A stretch of DNA of 5,722 bases from an uncultured Prevotella sp. (GTDB lineage: Bacteria > Bacteroidota > Bacteroidia > Bacteroidales > Bacteroidaceae): assembly GCA_945788545.1 (NCBI GenBank), contig CALZMK010000119.1, positions 1 to 5,722 on the forward strand, given 5' to 3'. Positions 1 to 5,722 of this stretch are shown piece after piece. A model generated the notes under the pieces. The model was not told the DNA's origin and did not search any database. It was given only the letters and a program-made list of their open reading frames with translations. Position 1 is the first letter of the stretch; each line of letters opens with the position of its first letter. Both the position numbers and the translations under genes were made by a program.

Positions 1-23
1 TCAACTGAGTCAGGAATGTCTTG

Positions 24-66
24 CATTACAATTACACCATTACAATAATTTGCACGCATTACAATT
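24..66 (-). repeat. Left cluster of inverted iteron-like repeats (CATTACAAT)
   Basis: Three exact copies of ATTACAAT, each preceded by C, begin at 25, 39 and 58. They are the reverse complement of the ATTGTAAT array on the right. Start-to-start spacing is 14 and then 19 bp, and a degenerate copy (ATTACACC) sits at 31-38. A further degenerate copy, ATTACACT, lies at 160-167 beyond the palindrome. The cluster is seen directly; its role is unknown. Opposed clusters of one short motif around an AT-rich centre resemble iteron origins or multi-site operators, but no binding protein is identified here. Confidence 0.8.
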
Positions 67-91
67 CTCTTTATCACTCAATACACAGAAC

Positions 92-133
92 CATATATTT
101 ATATATAGATATATATCTATATATAAATATATG
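92..133. repeat. Perfect 42-bp AT-rich palindrome
   Basis: Every base from 92 to 112 pairs with its partner from 133 back to 113, with no spacer, giving a 21-bp perfect arm. Only four of the 42 bases are G or C: the outer C/G pair (92/133) and the inner G/C pair (108/117). The sequence is mostly alternating TA. A spacer-free AT palindrome of this length is prone to melting and cruciform extrusion, as seen at replication or transfer origins and some operators. It lacks the GC stem and following T-run of an intrinsic terminator. Function is not shown by sequence. Confidence 0.9.
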
Positions 134-210
134 ACTATTAAACACTTACGATTTTTACCATTACACTAATCCTGTTTTTTACCCATGAGGACAAGATATA
201 GGCACAAGTT

Positions 211-327
211 ATTGTAATGCTGTAATTGTAATGATGTTAATTGTAATCCTATAAATTGTAATGAGTTAATTGTAATCCTATTAATTGTAATGATGCTAAT
301 GTAATTGTAATGATGCTAATTGTAATG
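211..327 (+). repeat. Array of eight ATTGTAAT iteron-like direct repeats
   Basis: Exact ATTGTAAT octamers start at 211, 225, 240, 255, 269, 284, 304 and 319. Spacings are 14, 15, 15, 14, 15, 20 and 15 bp. The 20-bp gap holds an extra 5 bp that creates a degenerate copy (AATGTAAT, 298-305). The consensus unit is ATTGTAATGATGCTA, found exactly at 284 and 304. Units at 240 and 269 instead continue with CCTAT, giving an alternating pattern suggestive of roughly 29-bp dimer duplication. The period does not match the helical repeat, so successive sites face different sides of DNA. It resembles an iteron array, but no replication initiator is recognised in this window. Confidence 0.9.
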
Positions 328-333
328 AACTTC

Positions 334-523
334 AACTTTGGCAATGTTTGTTTCTGGTTATCCCGAAGTAACAACTTTGTTTTGGATATGGCGTTAGCCA
401 TTCCCCTACGGAGCGACATAGTCTATGATAGGTAGTGAGCCTTAGCCCCAAAGGGCTATGATATGGAAATATTTCGCCCTTACTTTCTATAACTAAGTCA
501 CCCTTACAGTTATTTGTAATGGT
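334..523. other. Gene-free stretch with small competing hairpins
   Basis: This stretch between the repeat array and the promoter holds no convincing gene. The only open frame, on the minus strand at 332-526, would need a TTG start and has no visible ribosome-binding site or promoter. Small inverted repeats are present: ATGGC/GCCAT at 388-401 with a GTTA loop, and TAGCCC/GGGCTA at 443-458 with a CAAA loop. AAGGGC at 451-456 could instead pair with GCCCTT at 476-481, so the last two foldings exclude each other. CTATGATA occurs twice, at 423-430 and 456-463. If transcribed, the region could be a structured leader or small RNA, but no promoter reading into it was found. Confidence 0.4.
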
Positions 524-547
524 CAAACAAAAAAAATCTGCAAAAGA

Positions 548-579
548 TTTGGTAGTGTCATGGATTATCCGTAAATTTG
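548..579 (+). promoter_or_regulatory. Bacteroidota-type sigma-ABfr promoter
   Basis: TTTG at 548-551 is followed after 20 bp by TAAATTTG at 572-579. This matches the Bacteroidota consensus of a -33 TTTG and a -7 TAnnTTTG element with 19-21 bp between them. An A8 tract at 529-536 lies just upstream and could act as an UP-like element. Transcription would start near 583-590, leaving a leader of about 30-40 nt before the ATG at 622. It would drive the two-gene operon. A TTGTAATGGTC copy of the array motif lies 24 bp upstream at 514-524, a plausible regulator site. Confidence 0.75.
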
Positions 580-621
580 CATTCAGAACATATATCTATT
601 AAAATTTAAGGCATATACTAT

Positions 622-1671
622 ATGGCAGAATTCAGATCAGCAAAGGAGGGTCTTGACTACATAAAGAACAAATTCTTTAATTGTAATGGTCTCGACGGCA
701 TCACAGAAATGTCTTCAGAAGAACGACGAGAATTTCTCCTCGAGAAGGTCAACAATGCTCTAACCGACCAAGACTTAGCTGAATGGTTTGGAGTACAGTT
801 TTGGAAAGAGAGATATAGCGATGAATACCCTCACCAACGTAGAGAACTTGACCCTGTGCGCATTTTCAATCAGGACTCACAGTTGTTTCTATTTTCCGAG
901 CAAGAACGTTCTGAATTGGCATTTATCAAGGAACTTTCAGCACTTTGCTTCGACATTTCTATATTGAGAAATGTTGATACCTCTGTATTGGGCTGGCCAA
1001 AATACGACGCTCTCGACTATTCATCTGTAGAACTGCTCGACCGAGTTTCCGACTTGGCTGACAAGCTTCCAAACCTTTCCGCCCACCTGTCTATTGCCAT
1101 CTATAATCATACAATAAGCTTCTGCATTCAGAATACCTATCAGCCAGCTCAGGATTATTTCGCCGAATTATATGATATGCAATACGGACACATGATGAGA
1201 AGCATTCCTCGTCAAGGCGAGATGCCCCGTTCGGCATACTCAAAGGCAATGATTTCTGAGATGAGGAAGTTTGCAGCGCATATATCAGAGTGCCAAAGTC
1301 ATGGGATGTGTCTTGGGGCGATTATAGTCCACGACACCCTGTATGCCACTATTCCAGATGAGGTAGATGAAGACGTGGTAAAAGCATCTAAGAAACTATG
1401 GGCGTATATTGACAGTAATGTTAAAATAGATGTTGAGTATTTTGATACCGAGACCATATTTGAAGAGCAACCGGACGATGTGGTAAAAGCTGTCAGGACT
1501 GTTTTGGACTCTATGATGAAAAAAGTGGATGAAGCATACACGGAGGGCAGATTTGACAAAGTAAGCTCAACCGACCGTCTTGCTCGTGCGTATTTCAACA
1601 ACTTTATATATAGAATAATCTGCATGAAATATGATGGAGATGAAGAAGGACTTTGCCGCTTGCGAATTTGA
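622..1671 (+). CDS. Hypothetical protein, 349 aa, first gene of a two-gene operon
   Basis: I do not recognise this protein and give it no function. It is a soluble, mixed-charge protein with no signal peptide or membrane segment. The N-terminal third (residues 1-115) is charged and probably helical. A more hydrophobic stretch follows around 150-170, and a segment near 228-244 (GMCLGAIIVHDTLYATIP) looks like a buried beta-strand region. It then carries an acidic part (245-290) and a helical C-terminus (290-335). Seven cysteines are scattered with no CxxC pair, and no nuclease, ATPase or helix-turn-helix motif is evident. The ATG at 622 lies about 32-40 nt behind a good Bacteroidota promoter, with only a weak TAAGG (607-611) as ribosome-binding site, normal for this phylum. 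The end overlaps the next gene by 41 bp, so the two are probably co-transcribed and translationally coupled. One ATTGTAATG copy of the upstream repeat lies inside codons 20-23. Confidence 0.85.
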   Translation: MAEFRSAKEGLDYIKNKFFNCNGLDGITEMSSEERREFLLEKVNNALTDQDLAEWFGVQFWKERYSDEYPHQRRELDPVRIFNQDSQLFLFSEQERSELAFIKELSALCFDISILRNVDTSVLGWPKYDALDYSSVELLDRVSDLADKLPNLSAHLSIAIYNHTISFCIQNTYQPAQDYFAELYDMQYGHMMRSIPRQGEMPRSAYSKAMISEMRKFAAHISECQSHGMCLGAIIVHDTLYATIPDEVDEDVVKASKKLWAYIDSNVKIDVEYFDTETIFEEQPDDVVKAVRTVLDSMMKKVDEAYTEGRFDKVSSTDRLARAYFNNFIYRIICMKYDGDEEGLCRLRI

Positions 1672-2461
1672 TATAATTGAGAATGCAGACGAGCTTCGAA
1701 AATATATTGTCAGGATTCAGTCAAGTAAAGATACTGATGCTGAATGGAAAACCATAAAGGATGGACTTGACAATAACCCTCAGGTTACTATGGAACAATT
1801 GCGGGAGAGAATACAGAAGCATCTCTTTTCAAGTCTCCTCAAAGACAAGTGGCAGAGTGTAAAAGAAGACGTCGAGCGCATGATTCCATTTATATGGTGT
1901 GACAATATTGGAAGGACTACAGGTGCGCTTCATATGATTAGAGTGCAGGAGATGATATTATTTGGCTGGGCGAAGGAATATTATGCCCATATTCCTGAAC
2001 ATGATAAGATTGATTTTTCAAAGTTGCTTATTCGAGATAATGGAAAGAAAGAACTGCTATTGCGCATTCAGAAATTGGTGAGAAATGGACAATGGAAAGA
2101 GCCTGCATCATCGAAGAAAATATTACGCTTTTTCTGTGTCATATTGGGAGTAACCAACGAATTGTCTCCGGGGCATGAGGAGCTTCCAAATATGGTGTAT
2201 GAATATCTCATAACGAGAACAGAGGACCAAGATGTTAAGAAAAAAAGATTTGACAGTCAGTTTTCTCGTTTCTTGGGATTGTTTTATAATAAGGGCTATT
2301 TTTATCTGAGATCAGATAAAAAATGTGCCGTGCAGATAAGTAAGATGATTTTCGGAGAGACCCACAAAATGATGAATCTTGAAATAGGAAAGGGATACAG
2401 GAAGGATGAAGACAGATTCCGCAAGATATGCGAAATGGCGGAGTGCTATCTGCCGAATTAA
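1631..2461 (+). CDS. Hypothetical protein, 276 aa, second gene of the operon
   Basis: I do not recognise this protein either. It appears mostly alpha-helical and soluble, with no signal peptide or membrane span. Notable segments are a charged N-terminal region (residues 1-80), an aromatic-rich middle (about 85-120, with W89, W113 and YY at 117-118) and a strongly basic C-terminal part (about 200-265, containing KKKRF and several K/R clusters). That part could contact nucleic acid, although this is only inference from charge. No catalytic motif is visible. The start is taken at 1631; in-frame ATGs at 1634 and 1640 are equally possible and none has a clear Shine-Dalgarno. The 41-bp overlap with the preceding gene, in another frame, points to coupled translation and stoichiometric partners. 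The TAA stop at 2459-2461 is embedded in the terminator hairpin. Confidence 0.85.
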   Translation: MMEMKKDFAACEFDIIENADELRKYIVRIQSSKDTDAEWKTIKDGLDNNPQVTMEQLRERIQKHLFSSLLKDKWQSVKEDVERMIPFIWCDNIGRTTGALHMIRVQEMILFGWAKEYYAHIPEHDKIDFSKLLIRDNGKKELLLRIQKLVRNGQWKEPASSKKILRFFCVILGVTNELSPGHEELPNMVYEYLITRTEDQDVKKKRFDSQFSRFLGLFYNKGYFYLRSDKKCAVQISKMIFGETHKMMNLEIGKGYRKDEDRFRKICEMAECYLPN

Positions 2462-2492
2462 GGGATGCTGACAAGAAGTCGGCATCCCTTAA
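2458..2492. terminator. Bidirectional terminator hairpin between convergent genes
   Basis: TTAAGGGATGC at 2458-2468 pairs perfectly with GCATCCCTTAA at 2482-2492. Inside it GAC (2470-2472) pairs with GTC (2478-2480), with a T-G wobble at 2469/2481 in plus-strand RNA and an AAGAA loop, giving about 15 continuous pairs. On the minus strand the 2469/2481 position becomes a C-A mismatch. There is no long T-run after the stem on either strand. Its placement over the TAA of the 276-aa gene and 9 bp beyond the stop of the helicase gene makes a shared terminator or 3'-end stabiliser the natural reading. Confidence 0.8.
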
Positions 2493-2500
2493 ACGTGATA

Positions 2501-5500
2501 TCAACATATCATTTCGAACAATTCTCCGATATAATCCTCATCCATCTGGAAGATGATATGGTTTTTCTTGCATACCGACTTGTCTCCTGCAGGATTCCAG
2601 AAACTTATGTCTTCATACGGGGTTTTGGATATGATAAAGCTGTCAAGAACGATGTTGGGGTCGCCTAACCTTGGTTCAATCTCAGTCTTCAACAGCTTAT
2701 GCAACTGTATCTTCGGGTCTTCATATCCGCCAAGATTTCTGAGACCCTTTGGGTCAATGAATGTCACGCGCTGCTTTTCTCCATCATTCACCCACAGAAT
2801 GAAATCGGGATGGAAATTGTTTGCCTCAAAGAACCCGATTCCCTTCCGGCTCTCATTGCGCAGCAGATATACTTCCTTGCCAGCAAGCAGGTCGTCCTTA
2901 TGCTTATTATAATACTCGCGGATGTGACTGACGAAAGTCTGCTCTCCTGCGTTCAGCGGCACTGGCGAAATCTTGATGAGCGGTTCATTGGTATTCTCGT
3001 CAATCATAATCTTTTTTCCACGGTCGTCCCTATCTCTGAGACAGAGCAATGGGAAATACAGATGGCGGTCGAAGCGGAGTGCCTGAATCCACTGACCGTT
3101 GATTTGGAAGTCGCTCTCCATGTTGCCCGACAATATCTGTTCGCGCAATTCCATGAGCTTGGCTATCCACTCCTCTTGATCTTGTCTCACCTCCACGTTG
3201 TATTCCTCAAAGAAATTCGGGTCGTTGGAATTCACATATACCGTCTCCATAAACTGAGCCTCCCATTTTCCCTTGCTCCGCTTGTATGCTCGGTCGATAT
3301 AAGATCTGAGCAGCGAGATAGTGATGTCCTCCCAACGCTCCACATCGCGTCCAAAATCCCGAAACTCCATGTCAGCCTTCTGTATTACCAGCTCATACCA
3401 CGATGCGTCTGCCATCAAGGTGTGTAGCATATCCATGGTTAGTGACATGTTATACCAGCTTCGCTCGTTCTTCATCTGTTGAATGGCAAAGAATATTCTG
3501 TTCCAATCGAGCAATGCAAGATGCTTGTCCTTCAGTTTGTCTTTATGTTCAGCCACCTCTGTACGAATCTTCGTTCCGCTGCTGTACATGGCTTCAACCC
3601 TTGGTGTCCAGTCGAGCTTTATTTTCGTGTCGGCAGCCATGTCCAACGGGTTCACCACCACTGATTTCTTGAAGTCATAACCCTGTTTCAGCCGTATCAC
3701 CTTGAGTTTGGCATCGCCCAAAAGATTGACTGTCGGAATGTCTATGGGCAGGTAGTTCTCCTCGTTGGCAGGCAGTCCCTCGTCTTCCAAGTATTTGCGG
3801 AAGGCATCCATATAGTCAGCTCTCACGCCGAAGATGTTCAGTGTCTCAATGTCGCGTAATCCTTTTGGGATAGGACCTGGATGATAACTGCTGTCCAACT
3901 TACTGCTTCGCTTCAGCGAATACTCAAAGCCTTTCAGTCGCACTCCACGACCGAAGAGCTGTATAATCTCCGAGCCCTCGCTTCTGCCTACGTTCATCAA
4001 ACCCATGACACTTACGCGCCACGAACTCCAGCCTTCGTTGAACTTCTTCGAACCGATAAGGATGTTCACGGGCGACGACTCGTTGTTGATGTCGGCAAAC
4101 AGTGACATACGGCCGAATTCCTTTGTCTCGCATTGTATGCCATTGTCCTCACACAGTGAGATGAGCTTGCTGCTGTCGCCCACGTTGATGACTCCGAAAT
4201 ATTCGGCATTGCCGATGCGAAGCCCTATCTCCTCGTCTCCACCCTTCTGTTTGTCAAGATGAAGCCTTGCGTTAGGCAGGTCGCTGTGGAACAAGGTCTT
4301 GATTACCTTATTATATGTATCGCGTGCGAACTTGTCTTCCTCTCCAAGTCTCATTCCCGACTTTGCCATCATGAAACTGTTGGCAAACAACGAATATCCA
4401 TTTTTGTTCCTGATGCCGTCATCGGGATTGAACAGACGTTTGATATATCCGCTGAACCGTTCGGAATTATCCACGAAATCCTGGATAAACAAGAGTATCT
4501 GCACCACGTCGCTCACCTGCTTGCCTCTCACTGTTCGCACGGCATTCACCGAACCACCGACAAAGATGCCCAATGGTCGTGCAATGAGAAATCTGTTCTT
4601 TACCAACGGACTTGACTCATAGCAGAGTGTCTGTTCATACAGACACAGCAGGTAAGCCGTGAGATACATGTTCAGCTTCTCCTCGTCGTCCCACGACGTC
4701 ATGTTCATGATGCGGTAGTCCTTGCCATATCCGTCGTTATAGAAATAGCGATAGGAATAGTCGAAGAGTGTGGCTTTGCCATATTCTTGCAACAGTTCAG
4801 AACGTTTATTTCCAGTCAAGGCGGCAATAGCTTGCCCAAATGTAGCTGAATATTCAAAAGAAAAACCCTCTTTTGTCAGTTTGTTACGATAGTCTTTCCA
4901 TACATCACCACCACTGCCCTTGTGTCCTTCATCCACAAGCACGAGATTGTTTCCCTCAAAGCTGTCAATGGCCACGGTCTTGTCGCCATCGGTTTCGGCT
5001 AACTTGTTGACATCGATTACTTCCACCATCTGCTTTCCTCCGAAGAAACCGCCTTGACTGTTTTTGCTGAACAGTTCGGCATAGAAGCCCGAGTCATGCA
5101 ACTCCTTGACATGCTGAAGGCTCAGTCCTTCGTTGGGTGTCAGGATGAGTATGCGGTTGAGTTTCTTGGCATGGTGCTTCTCTGCATAATAGAGATACTG
5201 CTTGATATTGACATGCAGCATAAGAGTCTTTCCCGAACCAGTGGCACACCAGAACGCTAACTTGTTCAAGTCATCGTCGGTGAAAGCTGGCATCTCATGC
5301 CATGTCTCCTGACGGAAATTAAAGTCGTCCATGAGGAAGGCATTGATGTCGTCGAGCAGTCGCATCTTATCAGAGAAATATCGGTTGAGATAGATTTCCG
5401 TGAACAGCAGGGCAAGATACTGATAGTATTTCCATACGATTTTCTCCGTCCTATATTCATTAATCTCTTTCGTATAATTCACGATATGCCTGTCATATTC

Positions 5501-5722
5501 CAGCAACTGCTGCTCGCTGATGCCCACATCGGCATACAGATGCCTTTTCAGCGCATGAAACATACGTGAATATCCCTCATCGTCCACGCCCTCCAAGGCA
5601 GGGTCTTTGAAGTCACCCGACATTGCTGCCAAGTCTTTGCAGCCAAAGAGGCTCAGGATATATTTGAACAGCACCAACGCTTCTTGCAGTTTCGCCGGCT
5701 GCTTTGTTTTCTTCTTTGCCAT
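2501..5722 (-). CDS. Type III restriction Res-like SF2 helicase with PD-(D/E)XK nuclease
   Basis: This 1073-aa protein is a DEAD/DEAH-family ATPase fused to a C-terminal nuclease, as in Res subunits of type III restriction-modification systems, which translocate or slide on DNA and cut near unmethylated sites with Mod. Visible motifs: Walker A ATGSGKT (160-166), motif Ia region ILILTPNEGLSLQH (191-204), Walker B DEGH (264-267), motif III SAT (292-294), a probable start of the second RecA lobe at RPLGIFVGG (382-390), motif V KKFNEGWSSWRV (559-570) and motif VI QLFGRGVR (588-595) with arginines 592 and 595. The nuclease site is HPDF (971-974) followed by FIDPKG (988-993), giving D973, D990 and K992, with E966 a possible extra ligand. 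All helicase and nuclease residues seem intact. It is somewhat longer than the roughly 970-aa EcoP1I/EcoP15I Res proteins, with a long segment between motifs III and V. The ATG is the last codon of the window (MAKKKTKQ), so ribosome-binding site, promoter and any Mod gene are not visible. A stand-alone helicase-nuclease of another defence system is the main alternative. Confidence 0.9.
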   Translation of the reverse strand: MAKKKTKQPAKLQEALVLFKYILSLFGCKDLAAMSGDFKDPALEGVDDEGYSRMFHALKRHLYADVGISEQQLLEYDRHIVNYTKEINEYRTEKIVWKYYQYLALLFTEIYLNRYFSDKMRLLDDINAFLMDDFNFRQETWHEMPAFTDDDLNKLAFWCATGSGKTLMLHVNIKQYLYYAEKHHAKKLNRILILTPNEGLSLQHVKELHDSGFYAELFSKNSQGGFFGGKQMVEVIDVNKLAETDGDKTVAIDSFEGNNLVLVDEGHKGSGGDVWKDYRNKLTKEGFSFEYSATFGQAIAALTGNKRSELLQEYGKATLFDYSYRYFYNDGYGKDYRIMNMTSWDDEEKLNMYLTAYLLCLYEQTLCYESSPLVKNRFLIARPLGIFVGGSVNAVRTVRGKQVSDVVQILLFIQDFVDNSERFSGYIKRLFNPDDGIRNKNGYSLFANSFMMAKSGMRLGEEDKFARDTYNKVIKTLFHSDLPNARLHLDKQKGGDEEIGLRIGNAEYFGVINVGDSSKLISLCEDNGIQCETKEFGRMSLFADINNESSPVNILIGSKKFNEGWSSWRVSVMGLMNVGRSEGSEIIQLFGRGVRLKGFEYSLKRSSKLDSSYHPGPIPKGLRDIETLNIFGVRADYMDAFRKYLEDEGLPANEENYLPIDIPTVNLLGDAKLKVIRLKQGYDFKKSVVVNPLDMAADTKIKLDWTPRVEAMYSSGTKIRTEVAEHKDKLKDKHLALLDWNRIFFAIQQMKNERSWYNMSLTMDMLHTLMADASWYELVIQKADMEFRDFGRDVERWEDITISLLRSYIDRAYKRSKGKWEAQFMETVYVNSNDPNFFEEYNVEVRQDQEEWIAKLMELREQILSGNMESDFQINGQWIQALRFDRHLYFPLLCLRDRDDRGKKIMIDENTNEPLIKISPVPLNAGEQTFVSHIREYYNKHKDDLLAGKEVYLLRNESRKGIGFFEANNFHPDFILWVNDGEKQRVTFIDPKGLRNLGGYEDPKIQLHKLLKTEIEPRLGDPNIVLDSFIISKTPYEDISFWNPAGDKSVCKKNHIIFQMDEDYIGELFEMIC

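Larger units (their letters stand above)
24..233. repeat. 29-bp imperfect inverted repeat (24-52 / 205-233)
   Basis: Positions 24-52 are the reverse complement of 205-233 at 27 of 29 positions. The mismatches are 37/220 and 49/208; the second would be a U-G wobble in RNA. The innermost part pairs TTTG-containing sequence with CACAAG-containing sequence, so the similarity extends past the octamers themselves. The arms enclose about 150 bp that include the 42-bp palindrome at 92-133, slightly off centre. The structure could extrude as a cruciform or simply reflect duplication and inversion of a binding-site cluster. Confidence 0.75.

Noticed and set aside
92..180. Intrinsic terminator made from the AT palindrome and the T6 tract at 175-180
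   Set aside because: The stem is almost entirely A/T and the T-run lies more than 40 bp beyond it with no hairpin directly before it.
24..327. CRISPR array
   Set aside because: Units are about 15 bp with no spacers of 25-40 bp between longer identical repeats, and no cas gene is present.
211..327. Type III toxin-antitoxin RNA repeat array of the ToxI kind
   Set aside because: ToxI-like repeats are longer and fold into pseudoknots. These 15-bp AT-rich units show no internal structure, and neither downstream protein looks like ToxN.
332..526. A 64-codon minus-strand open frame in the intergenic region
   Set aside because: It needs a TTG start, shows no ribosome-binding site or Bacteroidota promoter, and the sequence there is dominated by repeats and small hairpins. 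A remnant of an older gene cannot be excluded.
2240..2247. A7-G tract in the 276-aa gene as a slippery frameshift or phase-variation site
   Set aside because: The gene's reading frame does not place A-AAA-AAG in the register needed for -1 slippage, seven A bases are short for phase variation, and the frame stays open to a sensible stop at the terminator.
2699..3427. A long plus-strand open frame of 242 codons, antisense to the helicase gene
   Set aside because: It lies entirely within the intact Res-like gene, whose motifs prove the minus-strand frame, and has no promoter or start signal. The other plus-strand frames under this gene are rejected likewise.
4801..4920. Lower-GC patch in the helicase gene, suggesting a recombination mosaic
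   Set aside because: I counted 49 G/C in 120 bases here versus 59 in the next 120. The difference is too small to separate from normal variation around a conserved motif region.

Overview
The window looks like a chromosomal or mobile-element segment of a Bacteroidota bacterium (Bacteroidales, Prevotella/Bacteroides-like). This is inferred from a textbook Bacteroidota promoter (TTTG, 20 bp, TAAATTTG) ahead of the first gene, weak or absent Shine-Dalgarno sequences, AT-rich intergenic DNA and moderate-GC genes. No RNA gene, CRISPR array or insertion sequence was seen.

Layout: (1) Positions 1-621 hold no convincing gene. They contain an unusual repeat complex. Three exact copies of the octamer ATTACAAT lie at 25-65, followed by a perfect 42-bp AT-rich palindrome at 92-133. 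Then come eight exact copies of the opposite-strand form ATTGTAAT at 211-326, mostly every 14-15 bp. The first two right-hand units and the left-hand units form a 29-bp near-perfect inverted repeat (24-52 / 205-233) enclosing the palindrome. A stretch with small, partly competing hairpins follows, then the promoter at 548-579. (2) Positions 622-2461 carry two overlapping plus-strand genes for proteins of 349 and 276 residues that I do not recognise; they almost certainly form one operon. (3) A strong hairpin at 2458-2492, overlapping the second stop codon, separates this operon from a convergent minus-strand gene. (4) Positions 2501-5722 encode a 1073-residue SF2 helicase with a C-terminal PD-(D/E)XK nuclease, most like the Res subunit of a type III restriction-modification system. 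Its start codon is the last three bases of the window, so its promoter and any methyltransferase (Mod) partner would lie outside.

Working together: the helicase-nuclease is a defence protein by family. The two unknown genes are packed against it tail to tail, with their own promoter and a large iteron-like control region. They could be accessory defence genes, a separate defence or mobile-element module, or unrelated cargo; the sequence alone does not decide. The most distinctive unexplained feature is the iteron/palindrome complex, whose motif recurs just upstream of the promoter and again inside the first gene, suggesting an operator, a replication or transfer origin, or another protein-loading site.
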